From assembly GCA_028690665.1 (NCBI GenBank), contig JAQVAV010000003.1, positions 1 through 64,000 on the forward strand: a stretch of 64,000 bases of DNA. The letters are read 5' to 3'. The translations under genes were made by a program, and so were the position numbers. Below, one piece after another: positions 1 through 8,153 of the stretch (positions are counted from its first letter, which is position 1; each line of letters opens with the position of its first letter). The DNA comes from Paludibacter sp. (GTDB taxonomy: Bacteria; Bacteroidota; Bacteroidia; Bacteroidales; Paludibacteraceae). The notes below the pieces were generated by a model. That model was not told the origin of the DNA. It searched no databases and saw only the letters and a program-made list of their open reading frames with translations.

Positions 1-194
1 TGAATTTCATTGATTTGAAAATACCGTTGTTCGTATCCTGCAAAAAGATAAATTGTCATTAATTCCTGATCGGTAAACTCCGGTCGGAAATTATTGCTGT
101 TTCTTTGGCAGAGAAAACAAAGTTCTTTATCGTATAAATCACAAATATAAAAGTAAATGGCTATTAATTTTTGCTCTTTCTCGTTGGAGATCAT
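1..194 (-). CDS. Transposase, N-terminal fragment (cut by window edge)
   Basis: An open frame on the minus strand starts at ATG 194-192 and runs off the left edge, giving about 64 residues. The translation begins MISNEKEQKLIAIYFYICDL and contains FTDQELMTIYLF, which by eye matches the N-terminus of Bacteroidetes DDE transposases of the IS4/IS5 type. The catalytic part lies outside the window, so activity and exact family cannot be judged. An imperfect hairpin lies 108 bp upstream at 302-328 and could belong to the element's end. A mobile element here fits the accessory character of the following 20 kb. Confidence 0.6.
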   Translation of the reverse strand, partial: MISNEKEQKLIAIYFYICDLYDKELCFLCQRNSNNFRPEFTDQELMTIYLFAGYEQRYFQINEI

Positions 195-301
195 ACTTGT
201 GAAAAATGTGGTTATTTTTCTTCTAAGTTAATGATTTTTCAACGAATTGAGCAAATTATTTGACAACTAATTTACTCTATATCAACAAAATAAATCAAAT
301 T

Positions 302-328
302 GAATCTAGGAGCCGCTACTCCTGATTC
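302..328. repeat. Imperfect hairpin between transposase and hipBA
   Basis: GAATC and AGGAG (302-312) pair with CTCCT and ATTC (319-328) around a six-base loop, with one bulged base. No clear T-run follows on either strand, so it is a weak terminator candidate. It could instead be part of the end of the neighbouring insertion sequence. The rest of 195-400 holds nothing else I recognise. Confidence 0.35.
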
Positions 329-403
329 GCATAAGTAATAGAAACATATTTCTAAAATTGACAATAAAATCAGATATACAATTAACAAGCATATCTTATT
401 AGA

Positions 404-435
404 TATTTTATGAATGACATATCATTCATAAAATA
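404..435. promoter_or_regulatory. Perfect palindrome, probable HipB operator
   Basis: Fourteen-base arms TATTTTATGAATGA / TCATTCATAAAATA are separated by CATA. Shorter versions of the same motif follow: TATCATTC at 461-468, a TGAATTATCATTCA match at 505-518, and TTATCATA at 551-558, straddling the promoter and start codon. Repeated palindromes around the promoter are typical of HipB autoregulation. Binding by this HipB is inferred. Confidence 0.6.
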
Positions 436-472
436 TTATTTTCCAATTTAATGACTGATTTATCATTCGTAT

Positions 473-503
473 TTTGTGGTTTGGAAATAAATATTTATAT
501 TTG
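473..503 (+). promoter_or_regulatory. Promoter of hipBA module 1
   Basis: TTTG at 473-476 and TATATTTG at 496-503 are 19 bp apart, matching the Bacteroidetes -33/-7 consensus (TTTG, TAnnTTTG). Operator-like repeats lie on both sides. The predicted transcription start is about 30 bases before the hipB ATG. Confidence 0.6.
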
Positions 504-541
504 CATGAATTATCATTCACTAATGCAAATAATTTAGCTTT

Positions 542-865
542 ATGACTGACTTATCATACACAAATTGGGATTCAATGAGCGATAAAGCTTTAGCCGAACA
601 TATTGGGAGTTTTATAAGCCACCATCGCTTGGAACAAAATAAAACACAGGAAATGTTGGCAAGTGCTGCCGGTATAAGCCGCTCTACTTTAAGTTTGTTG
701 GAACGTGGAGGAACTGTAACGTTAGCTACATTAATACAGACACTTCGGGCGTTAGACCAATTACATGTAATGGAGGTGTTTTCAGTAAAACAAACAATAA
801 GTCCATTGGCATTAGCCAAAATGGAAAAGGAGAAAAGACAAAGAGCTCGTGGAAATAAAGAATAA
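542..865 (+). CDS. hipB: HipB-like XRE antitoxin, module 1
   Basis: This 107-aa protein has one helix-turn-helix of the XRE/Cro family at residues about 18-73 (QEMLASAAGISRSTLSLLE is the recognition region). Family knowledge: HipB binds the HipA kinase, neutralises it, and represses its own operon. The gene sits 26 bp upstream of a hipA and behind a promoter dressed with four TATCATTCA-type repeats. The C-terminal tail (KMEKEKRQRARGNKE) is basic and probably disordered, as in other HipB proteins where the tail is the degradation signal. The ATG at 542 is the first start in frame after the promoter. Confidence 0.85.
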   Translation: MTDLSYTNWDSMSDKALAEHIGSFISHHRLEQNKTQEMLASAAGISRSTLSLLERGGTVTLATLIQTLRALDQLHVMEVFSVKQTISPLALAKMEKEKRQRARGNKE

Positions 866-891
866 TTTCAGACAGAAATAAACAATAAATT

Positions 892-2193
892 ATGGATGTA
901 GCTGAAGTAAAAATCTGGGGAAAACTTGTAGGAGCAGTTGCTTGGGATGAAAGTACTGGATTGGCAAGTTTTGAATATGATCCGAATTTCAAAAAACTAA
1001 ATTGGGAGTTGGCTCCATTGAAAATGCCGGTTAATTCCACAAAAAAAATAATGTCGTTTCCGGAACTGAGACGGGATAAAAACGCAGAATTCGATACATT
1101 CAAAGGATTACCTGGTTTGTTAGCTGACATGCTTCCGGATAAATATGGAAATCAACTGATAAATATGTGGCTGGCTCAACAGGGACGCCCACAGGATAGC
1201 ATGAACCCCGTGGAAATGCTTTGTTTTATAGGTACAAGGGGGATGGGAGCACTGGAGATTGAACCGCCTACAATAAAAGAAAGCAAAAGAACATTTTCAA
1301 TTGAAATAAATAGCCTCGTTGAGATAGCGCAAAAAATGTTATCCCAAAGAGAATCATTTACAACTAATCTTCAAAAAGATGAAGAGAAAGCAGTGTTGGA
1401 TATTTTAAAGATCGGAACTTCTGCTGGTGGAGCGCGTCCAAAAGCTGTAATCGCATATAACGAAAAAACAGGAGAAGTCAAATCCGGACAAACAAAAGCT
1501 CCTAGTGGTTTTGAGCATTGGTTGATTAAATTAGATGGAGTAAGTGATGTTCAGGTAGGGGCAAGCAAGGGATATGGGCGTGTGGAAATGGCCTATTACA
1601 ACATGGCTAAGGTTTGTGGCATTGAAATGATGCCATCTCAGCTTTTGGAAGAGAATGGAAGAGCTCATTTTATGACCAAACGCTTTGATAGAGAAGGTGG
1701 AGACATAAAGCATCATATACAAACTTTTTGTGCAATAAAACACTTTGATTTTAATCTGGTAAATAGTTTTAGCTATGAACAGCTATTTCAAACTATGCGT
1801 GAACTTAAATTGGATTATCAGGATACGGAGCAAATGTTTAGACGAATGGTGTTTAATGTCGTTGCGCAGAATTGTGATGATCATACTAAAAACTTCTCGT
1901 TTAGATTGAAAAAAGAAGGTAAATGGGAATTATCACCCGCCTATGATATTTGCTATGCGTACAGTCCCGATAACAGATGGATAAATCAACACGCATTAAG
2001 TATAAATGGAAAACGAAAAGATATTACAAAGGAAGATCTTCTGTCTGTTGAAAAGTCAATTAAAACAAAGAAAGCGTTGGATATTATAGATAAAATAAGT
2101 GAGACGGTTAGCCAATGGAATAAATTTGCGGATGAAGTGACTGTTTTTCCAGAACTTAGGGATAGGATTGACAAAACACTAATCATTTTATGA
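892..2193 (+). CDS. hipA: HipA-family serine/threonine kinase toxin, module 1
   Basis: This 433-aa protein is the full length of the HipA family. HipA kinases phosphorylate an aminoacyl-tRNA synthetase (GltX in E. coli) and induce dormancy. The N-terminal subdomain (residues 1-110) is followed by the ATP-binding segment TSAGGARPKA (about 173-182), the catalytic loop DDHTKNFSF (about 327) and the metal-binding PAYD motif (about 350). All key motifs look intact. It is co-transcribed with hipB. It resembles the HipA at 14809-16062 along its whole length and is more distant from the one at 16603-17865, so modules 1 and 2 are probably paralogues or separate acquisitions of one subfamily. Its cellular target cannot be read from sequence. 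Confidence 0.88.
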   Translation: MDVAEVKIWGKLVGAVAWDESTGLASFEYDPNFKKLNWELAPLKMPVNSTKKIMSFPELRRDKNAEFDTFKGLPGLLADMLPDKYGNQLINMWLAQQGRPQDSMNPVEMLCFIGTRGMGALEIEPPTIKESKRTFSIEINSLVEIAQKMLSQRESFTTNLQKDEEKAVLDILKIGTSAGGARPKAVIAYNEKTGEVKSGQTKAPSGFEHWLIKLDGVSDVQVGASKGYGRVEMAYYNMAKVCGIEMMPSQLLEENGRAHFMTKRFDREGGDIKHHIQTFCAIKHFDFNLVNSFSYEQLFQTMRELKLDYQDTEQMFRRMVFNVVAQNCDDHTKNFSFRLKKEGKWELSPAYDICYAYSPDNRWINQHALSINGKRKDITKEDLLSVEKSIKTKKALDIIDKISETVSQWNKFADEVTVFPELRDRIDKTLIIL

Positions 2194-2309
2194 TTTCTAA
2201 CAAGTCTGTTTGTCTTCGAACTTATGTGTAATTTTTTCTCTCTTTTAATGAAAACCCAGTATAATTAATGAAAGTCTAAATTTAACTAGAATATGCAAAA
2301 TATAATTTG

Positions 2310-3071
2310 ATGAAAGCTGAGAATATAAAACACATAAAGCAACACTCTAAAAAACTCGATAAAGCATTTAAAAGACATTTTGGGTTAAAAGGTTCGGTAG
2401 AGCTCAATAACAAACTTGAAAGTCAATCTAAAAAGAATAAAAAAATTCTGGATAAAGAATTAGAAAACTATTTGGTTTTATTTGATGATGGATTAAATCT
2501 GATTATTCAAATACATGAGGTCTGTAAATCAACTCACCAGGAAAATAAGTCAGGATTATCATTTCTTATATTGTCTTCCAAATTGATTAGTTTGTTGATT
2601 GGAATACGAAAAATGATTTATTCTGGATTATCAGATTGTGTTAAGAACTTACAAAGACCTTTTATTGAAACAATGGATGTTTTTTTTGCATGTATTATCA
2701 ATAAAAATTTGAATGAATCTTTTTCTAATACAAATGAACTATATGACAATAACAACTTCTTTTGGAAGCATTTTTCAAAAGATAAATTACCAAATGAATA
2801 CAAGAAACTATTTGAGAAACTATCCATTACTCCCGACTATATACAATTCTTAATTGATAGAAGAAAAAAACAAAATTATCAATTTTCGATTGATTGTCAT
2901 CCTTATTTCTATCCAAATGACAAGGCATTTAAGAAAAAAGACTTTGGTTCATTGTTGGGAGAAAAAGAATTGAAAACTTGGATTCCAAGACTTGAGAAAC
3001 TAACAAATAACATTGCTGTAATGTATTATTTCCTTGCAGATAAAATTATTGAGCAAAATCAAAAATCATAA
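2310..3071 (+). CDS. Hypothetical protein, DUF5677/HEPN-like pattern
   Basis: A 253-aa mostly helical, lysine-rich protein that I do not firmly recognise. The stretch around residues 85-130 (SSKLISLLIGIRKMIYSGLS, then RPFIETMDVFFACI) resembles the helical core of DUF5677-type HEPN proteins, but I see no clear RX4-6H active site. I prefer ATG 2310 to the TTG one codon earlier. It follows hipA by 116 bp and precedes the broken nuclease-like gene at 3078 by only 6 bp, so those two were probably an operon. HEPN-like and nuclease genes next to toxin-antitoxin genes suggest a defence or stress role, but this is inference. Confidence 0.5.
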   Translation: MKAENIKHIKQHSKKLDKAFKRHFGLKGSVELNNKLESQSKKNKKILDKELENYLVLFDDGLNLIIQIHEVCKSTHQENKSGLSFLILSSKLISLLIGIRKMIYSGLSDCVKNLQRPFIETMDVFFACIINKNLNESFSNTNELYDNNNFFWKHFSKDKLPNEYKKLFEKLSITPDYIQFLIDRRKKQNYQFSIDCHPYFYPNDKAFKKKDFGSLLGEKELKTWIPRLEKLTNNIAVMYYFLADKIIEQNQKS

Positions 3072-3077
3072 ATACAC

Positions 3078-3522
3078 ATGGATAAACATTATTCTTGTTT
3101 GGAATGTAACCAATCAATAACACAAGGAGTTTTTAATTTCTCAGTTCAGCAATTTGGAGTTCCGTTGTGTATTTACCATCAGGATTGGATAAATCAAATG
3201 TCTGAGCAATCTACTATTGAAGCAATATCTTTGTATTTCGAATTAAAGCAAAGAGGTGTTCCTGCTGAACTTGAAAAATTTGATGGATTTAAGCATATAG
3301 ACATTGCAATTCCAGAAGCAAAAATTAATATTGAAGTGGATAGGTCATCACAATTACAGTTACGAACAAGCTATGGCTGATTTGAAGCGAACTTATCATT
3401 CATTCCGAAAAGGATATTATACTGTTAGAATCCCCAATGTATTGATACATGGGCGTATTCAAGAAACTGCAAATTACATAGTTGGAATTTTGAATGAGAG
3501 TTTTAAAAGAAATTATCGATAG
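3078..3522 (+). pseudogene. Frameshifted zinc-ribbon plus PD-(D/E)XK-like nuclease
   Basis: Two overlapping frames make one protein of about 147 aa. The first frame (3078-3380) carries a CLEC...CIYH metal-binding pattern at residues 8-34 and runs to AKINIEVD. The second frame continues HHNYSYEQAMADLKRTYHSF and ends at 3522. One extra A near 3342 explains the break: removing it restores IEVDGHHNYSYEQ, the VE-DG-H pattern of DUF559/Vsr-like PD-(D/E)XK nuclease folds. So this looks like a recently inactivated, or sequencing-error-broken, nuclease gene. It lies 6 bp after the helical protein at 2310-3071. The nuclease assignment rests on this motif only. Confidence 0.55.
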
Positions 3523-4253
3523 TTTTTAGCTATGATATTTCAAATATTACTTTGAGATACCTTGATTTAAGATTCAAACTGCTTTTAGCGATCAGGCTCC
3601 ACCTGATAGATAATTACGGTAACTCCGCATGCTAATCCCCAGCCGCCAGCAATCCCCGCCCCTGTACCTCTGGGCTTGCACAGGCTTTTTGTCGGCCTCC
3701 GCGCAATCCACCCTGCTGTTGTTTTTTTCTGTCACACTTTTTGCAATCCTCGCACAATTTGGCACATTGCTTTTTCTCGTTCCTCAAAAAAATCAATAAG
3801 CCAATCAACCCACAAGCAAAAAAAATCAGGTACTCCAACCGCCACCACCGTGCCTGAAATGTGCCAGAAAAAACAACCCGAAGCTAATATACATAACATG
3901 TAGTTATATTCGATCCCCGCCTAACGGTGAAACAACAGGGATAAATATAACCTAATTATGTATAATATCCGCAAAAGATCAACGTATTAGTCTGCTCCGT
4001 TGCCCGACACAAGAATTCCACTCCTCCCTTTCAATGATTGCAGTATCAAAAAACAAGTCGGGTTTTATTTCCATGTGCTTGCGGTCGGTTCATTTTTTTT
4101 ACTTATTTCCATTTCGCAAGCTCCATTCATTCCGGTTTGCCTTCTCGTCGAGGAGAAGATGTCCGCCAATTGGAAAGCGGATAAGGTTGGAAAAAGGCGG
4201 GGGGTAAGGTCTAAAAATTTCTATTTGAAAATTTGAAAATCAAATTTAAACAG
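3523..4253. other. Gene-poor remnant region
   Basis: About 730 bases with no convincing gene. It contains a small hairpin (ATCAGG/CCTGAT near 3589), a doubtful cysteine-rich ORF on the minus strand (3632-3838) and higher-GC patches unlike the flanks. A frame at 4000-4236 has no recognisable domain and is probably spurious. The patchy composition suggests decayed mobile DNA. Confidence 0.4.
3632..3838 (-). CDS. Doubtful small membrane protein
   Basis: A 68-aa frame begins with one hydrophobic helix (YLIFFACGLIGLLIFL) and then a cysteine cluster (CAKLCEDCKKC). The glycine/arginine-rich tail looks like readthrough into non-coding DNA. A membrane anchor plus a cysteine motif could be real, and such short proteins occur in Bacteroidetes mobile elements. 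No neighbour supports it and I cannot name a family. Confidence 0.25.
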   Translation of the reverse strand: MEYLIFFACGLIGLLIFLRNEKKQCAKLCEDCKKCDRKKQQQGGLRGGRQKACASPEVQGRGLLAAGD

Positions 4254-4438
4254 TGAACTCGTCTTGACTTTTCGTAGTAATTCTTTGTTTCAATAAAGAT
4301 TAGAAAAATAAGACAAAAGATTCCTCGATAGAATCAGAATTACAGAAATCTGTAGAAAATAAAATCTGTATTTTCTGTCTGAAAAGGGAATATAATACTC
4401 GTTAATTCTGCCTTGATTTAAAAGTCAAGATAAGTTCA
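4254..4438 (+). repeat. 185-bp element, copy 1, upstream of GH130 gene
   Basis: This block matches the reverse complement of 58169-58353 at 183 of 185 positions without gaps. The ends are imperfect inverted repeats: TGAACTCGTCTTGACTTTT at the left, and the complement of the right end reads TGAACTTATCTTGACTTTT (two mismatches). Internally there is a GATTC...GAATC dyad and a run of TCTGTA-like repeats. It ends 77 bp before the ATG of the gene at 4516 and has the same orientation relative to that gene as copy 2 has to its gene. It has no coding capacity. It could be a MITE-type element or a duplicated regulatory region; no target-site duplication is obvious. Confidence 0.85.
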
Positions 4439-4515
4439 GTTGAAATTAAAAAACAATTTTTATGGCTTTGTTCCATTTATAGTAACTACCTTTAGCCCAC
4501 ACTAAAAAAACATCT

Positions 4516-5985
4516 ATGTCAATAAATCTGAAGCGCAAAAATATAAAATTCAGTCCTGACCCATCGCACGTTATCGCAAGGTTCTTATTCATAACAGAAG
4601 AAAGGGCTATGAGCACAATCCGATCTGTATTGGGAATGCCGGAAGAGGAAGTTTCGAAGGCATTGAGTCCTGTATTAAGAGATTTTTCACTTCGCCACAG
4701 GAATATTTCCAAAATATTCGAGAAGCATTTTAATAAAATAGCTTATTTGTGTGTTAAATTGAATGTTGATCCTCACTCAATTCATTTTTCTCGAAAGATT
4801 TTAATTGGCTCTTATTTTACGATGGAATATTCTATTGAGTCAGCTGCATTTTTTAATCCTTCTATCGTTGAACATCCGGACCAGTCTGAAGTTTTGCCGG
4901 ACGAAAAAAGGGTTATTCTTAGTTTTAGAGCTACCGGTGAAGGTCACATTTCTTCTATCGTTTTTCGCACAGGTGTAATGGATAAAAATAATCATTTGAT
5001 TATTGAGCCAATTGGTAATATGCTCGAAGAAGCCGAACATATTCGCCGATATATATACGATAAGAAACCGTTTAAGGAGAAATTGGAAGAGATGAATTTC
5101 CATTCTACAATTCCGTCAGAAATAGTTCTCAATAAATTAAATGAAGAATTCACTTATGATGAGTTGAGCAAATGTATTGACGATGCGAAGCAATCACTTC
5201 AGTTAACCTCCGACAAAGAACTGCTTTTTAATCAACTTACATGGTTGGCTTCATCTCATTATGAGCTTGATTTTTCGTTAGATACCAACATTTCTGAACG
5301 AGTTATTTTTCCTGTTTCATCTAATGAAAAAAATGGGATTGAAGATGCTCGTTTTGTAAAATTTATCGATGAAAACAAAGAAGCAACTTATTATGCGACG
5401 TATACTGCTTACGATGGTACAACCATATTGCCTAAAATGCTTGACACCAAAGATTTTTATCATTTCAGAATACTACCGGTTCACGGCGAAATAGCCCAAA
5501 ATAAAGGGATGGCACTTTTCCCACGTAAAGTGAACGGAAAATATACCATGCTCTGTCGTTTGGATGGCTTTAATAATTATATTGCTTTTTCAGAAAATAT
5601 TAATGTTTGGCGTGAGGCAAAGCTACTACAAACTCCAAAATATTCTTGGGAGTTTGTTCAAATAGGTAATTGTGGTTCTCCTATTGAAACCGACGAGGGT
5701 TGGTTGGTAATTACTCATGGAGTTGGTCCAATGCGTGAATACTCATTGGGAGCTATATTGCTGGATTTGAATGATCCAACAAAAGTAATCGGGCGCTTAA
5801 AATCTCCTTTATTGATGCCTAATGAAGAGGAACGTGAAGGCTATGTACCCAATGTTGTTTATTCATGCGGTTCAATGGTTAACAACAACGATCTGATTAT
5901 TCCTTATGCCATGTCAGATTTAGCTTCAACTTATGCTACAGTTGATTTGAAAGAATTGTTGGTAGAATTAAAAAAACAAGTTTAA
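4516..5985 (+). CDS. GH130-like glycosidase/phosphorylase (COG2152 type)
   Basis: A cytosolic 489-aa protein without signal peptide. Residues about 235-480 look like the five-bladed propeller of GH130/DUF377 enzymes: NGIEDARFVKF (about 275), GMALFPRKVNGKY, NCGSPIETDEGWLVITHG and YVPNVVYSCG. GH130 members act on beta-mannosides by phosphorolysis or hydrolysis. The N-terminal 230 residues are extra compared with short GH130 phosphorylases (about 330-390 aa) and are typical of the longer COG2152 group often found near large glycosyltransferases. Such a glycosyltransferase is at 9460-11694. The 185-bp element lies immediately upstream. The substrate is unknown; mannose-containing glycan turnover is the best inference. 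Confidence 0.7.
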   Translation: MSINLKRKNIKFSPDPSHVIARFLFITEERAMSTIRSVLGMPEEEVSKALSPVLRDFSLRHRNISKIFEKHFNKIAYLCVKLNVDPHSIHFSRKILIGSYFTMEYSIESAAFFNPSIVEHPDQSEVLPDEKRVILSFRATGEGHISSIVFRTGVMDKNNHLIIEPIGNMLEEAEHIRRYIYDKKPFKEKLEEMNFHSTIPSEIVLNKLNEEFTYDELSKCIDDAKQSLQLTSDKELLFNQLTWLASSHYELDFSLDTNISERVIFPVSSNEKNGIEDARFVKFIDENKEATYYATYTAYDGTTILPKMLDTKDFYHFRILPVHGEIAQNKGMALFPRKVNGKYTMLCRLDGFNNYIAFSENINVWREAKLLQTPKYSWEFVQIGNCGSPIETDEGWLVITHGVGPMREYSLGAILLDLNDPTKVIGRLKSPLLMPNEEEREGYVPNVVYSCGSMVNNNDLIIPYAMSDLASTYATVDLKELLVELKKQV

Positions 5986-6189
5986 GAGAAATATCAATCA
6001 GTTCCGCTACACTTTTTCCACACCTACATTTTTTAGCAGATTAAATGTGTGAATGATGTAACTTATTCGCATAGTTGTGTAATACTTTCCGAATAGAATA
6101 AGAATACCTTTGTTTGATAGAAATATTACTTGAGAAGTAATCGAAATACAGAATACATCTCATTAACAAAACAGAATAAAACTAAAAAA

Positions 6190-7050
6190 ATGAACTACTT
6201 CTATTTAATTATCATACCAATTGTTCTGTTTTTTCTGGCAGGTATAAGAATTGTAAGACCCACCCACAGAGGACTTATGGAGCGACTTGGTAAGTACAAG
6301 AAAATAGCTAATCCGGGTTTTCATTGGATAATACCTATTATTGACCGTATATTTTTAGTGAATATTACCGAACAAATGATTGATGCTGATCCACAGGAAA
6401 TTATTACTAATGATAACCTGAATGCCAGTGTTGATGCACAGGTTTATTTCAGAGTAAAATCGGATGAGAAAAGTATCAAAGGCTCTACCTACGATGTAAA
6501 TAATTATCAGTGGCAGATTGTTAATTTAGCCAGAACAACTCTTCGCAATATAATAGGAACACTTACGCTGAAATCAGCGAACAGTGAACGAGGAAAAATT
6601 AACGCAGAATTACATGAAACCCTTCATAAAGAGACTCAAAACTGGGGAATAGAAATTATTCGTACCGAATTGAAACAAATTGACCCTCCGACGGATGTAC
6701 AGGAAACGATGAACAAAGTGGTGAAAGCTGAAAACGAAAAAATAGCTGCAATTGATTCCGCAACGGCAGCTGAAACTGTTGCAGATGGTATTAAACGGGC
6801 TAAAATTAAAGAAGCTGAAGGCTATAAACGTGCTAAAATACTACATGCCGAAGGTGAAGCCGAAGCCATTAGACTTGTAAATGAGGCTGCCGATAAATAT
6901 TTTGTAGGGAATGCCCAACTTTTGCGAAAAATAGAAGCTGTTGAAACATCTCTTGAAACGAATGCAAAAATTGTCGTTCCAACAGGAACAGAATTAATCA
7001 ATATTATAGGAGAAATGGCTGGCGTTGTGCCAATAGACCATAAACAATAA
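6190..7050 (+). CDS. SPFH/Band-7 (paraslipin-like) membrane protein
   Basis: A 286-aa protein with one N-terminal membrane helix (residues 1-18, FYLIIIPIVLFFLAGI) followed by an SPFH domain (about 20-190; RPTHRGLMERLGKYK, GFHWIIPIIDRI) and an alanine/glutamate-rich coiled coil (about 195-245). It matches the paraslipin/QmcA type, which forms oligomeric membrane scaffolds and affects membrane-protein quality control. I chose ATG 6190 because the helix then starts the protein; an upstream TTG at 6130 adds 20 polar residues with no support. It lies 204 bp after the GH130 gene and 111 bp before the cold-shock gene. Confidence 0.85.
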   Translation: MNYFYLIIIPIVLFFLAGIRIVRPTHRGLMERLGKYKKIANPGFHWIIPIIDRIFLVNITEQMIDADPQEIITNDNLNASVDAQVYFRVKSDEKSIKGSTYDVNNYQWQIVNLARTTLRNIIGTLTLKSANSERGKINAELHETLHKETQNWGIEIIRTELKQIDPPTDVQETMNKVVKAENEKIAAIDSATAAETVADGIKRAKIKEAEGYKRAKILHAEGEAEAIRLVNEAADKYFVGNAQLLRKIEAVETSLETNAKIVVPTGTELINIIGEMAGVVPIDHKQ

Positions 7051-7161
7051 AAAAACATTTATACACCTTAATACTAAGAAAATTATTAAAATGAGGATAT
7101 CTATTATTAACTGTAATACTCATACAATTTAATCTATTAGCATTAATTTAATTATTAAAAA

Positions 7162-7353
7162 ATGAATAAAGGAAAAGTGAAATTTTACAACGAATTAAAA
7201 GGATTCGGATTTATTAAAGACGAAGAATCAAACAAAGATTATTTTGTCCATTCAACAGGATTAAAAGATAAAATTAAAGATGAGGACGAAGTAACCTTTG
7301 ACCTTCAACAAGGAGAAAAAGGATTAAACGCCATAAATGTGAAACTCGTGTAG
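7162..7353 (+). CDS. cspA: Cold-shock domain protein (CspA family)
   Basis: A 63-aa protein that is a single five-strand OB-fold cold-shock domain. RNP1 reads KGFGFI and RNP2 reads DYFVH. It binds single-stranded RNA or DNA and melts RNA structure at low temperature or under stress. The start codon follows an A-rich leader (ATTAATTTAATTATTAAAAAATG). A rho-independent terminator at 7379-7406 closes the unit and also serves the convergent gene at 7423. The length is slightly shorter than E. coli CspA (70 aa) but normal for Bacteroidetes. Confidence 0.92.
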   Translation: MNKGKVKFYNELKGFGFIKDEESNKDYFVHSTGLKDKIKDEDEVTFDLQQGEKGLNAINVKLV

Positions 7354-7378
7354 TTTGATATAAAAATGTCTTAAACAT

Positions 7379-7406
7379 AAAAATCCGCAAATTGCGGATT
7401 TTTTTA
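7379..7406. terminator. Bidirectional terminator (csp / DUF6320 gene)
   Basis: AAATCCGC and GCGGATTT pair around AAATT, followed by a T-run on + and preceded by A residues that give a short T-run on the minus strand. It lies between convergent genes ending at 7353 and 7423. Confidence 0.85.
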
Positions 7407-7422
7407 TTTCATTTTGTGTATT

Positions 7423-8142
7423 CTAAAGATGAAAAAAGCGTTTTAAGTCAGTTCCTTTTTTTAGACGACGATGTGCATATAATAGAATAATCGAAACAAA
7501 CGCAACAGCAACCATTACAATAATGCTCCATCCTAAACTAAGACGGCTTTCAATGTAGATAGAGATAATTCCGTCGATGCAAACACACAGCAAGCCTAAA
7601 GCAATAATCGAGTAAGCAATAAGATTTAACTCTTTTTGTTTTGCTTTCCTTTCAATCAAAATAAAGGATAAAACGATAATATATGCAGCCAACAACAAGG
7701 GAATTCCAAGTTTCGTATCCCATCCGTTATTTCCTGTATAATTATCAAGGAGCAAAAGAAAAACAGTTGATGCTATAAAACTCAAGAAAAACAATGAAAA
7801 TATTTTTTTATTCAAAAACAAAACAAGAGTAATATTTACGAATAAAATAAATCCGGTAGTTATGATGTATTTTGACCAAGTCATGGAATGGTTTATCACT
7901 AAATTGATAGTTAAAGTAATAAGCATACCTGAGAAAAGAATGATACCGGCAATTTCCCAAAATATCTTTCGTTTTTGCAATTGGTTTAATTTCTGAAAAT
8001 CAGTTAACGCTTTATTTTTTGTTTCACCAAAAGTTAAATGATCTAATTGAGCACTATTTTTATCTAATACCGGCTCACCGCATAGCGAACAATAATTCGC
8101 ATTTTCTTCCAGTTCTACTCCGCAATTTTGACAGCAAATCAT
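7423..8142 (-). CDS. DUF6320-like zinc-ribbon membrane protein
   Basis: A 239-aa protein starting with a zinc ribbon (CQNCGVELEENANYCSLCG, two CxxC pairs within the first 21 residues), then a linker and about six hydrophobic helices between residues 62 and 228. This layout matches DUF6320 proteins, which in many Firmicutes and Bacteroidetes are encoded next to an alcohol-acetyltransferase-like gene. The same pairing occurs here: the acyltransferase ends 11 bp upstream. The function of DUF6320 is not established. A membrane partner of the acyltransferase is the simplest inference. Confidence 0.7.
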   Translation of the reverse strand: MICCQNCGVELEENANYCSLCGEPVLDKNSAQLDHLTFGETKNKALTDFQKLNQLQKRKIFWEIAGIILFSGMLITLTINLVINHSMTWSKYIITTGFILFVNITLVLFLNKKIFSLFFLSFIASTVFLLLLDNYTGNNGWDTKLGIPLLLAAYIIVLSFILIERKAKQKELNLIAYSIIALGLLCVCIDGIISIYIESRLSLGWSIIVMVAVAFVSIILLYAHRRLKKGTDLKRFFHL

Positions 8143-8153
8143 TTTCTAAATTT

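Noticed and set aside
4000-4236. 78-aa open frame on +
   Set aside because: No domain, odd composition, and it lies in a gene-poor scar; probably chance.
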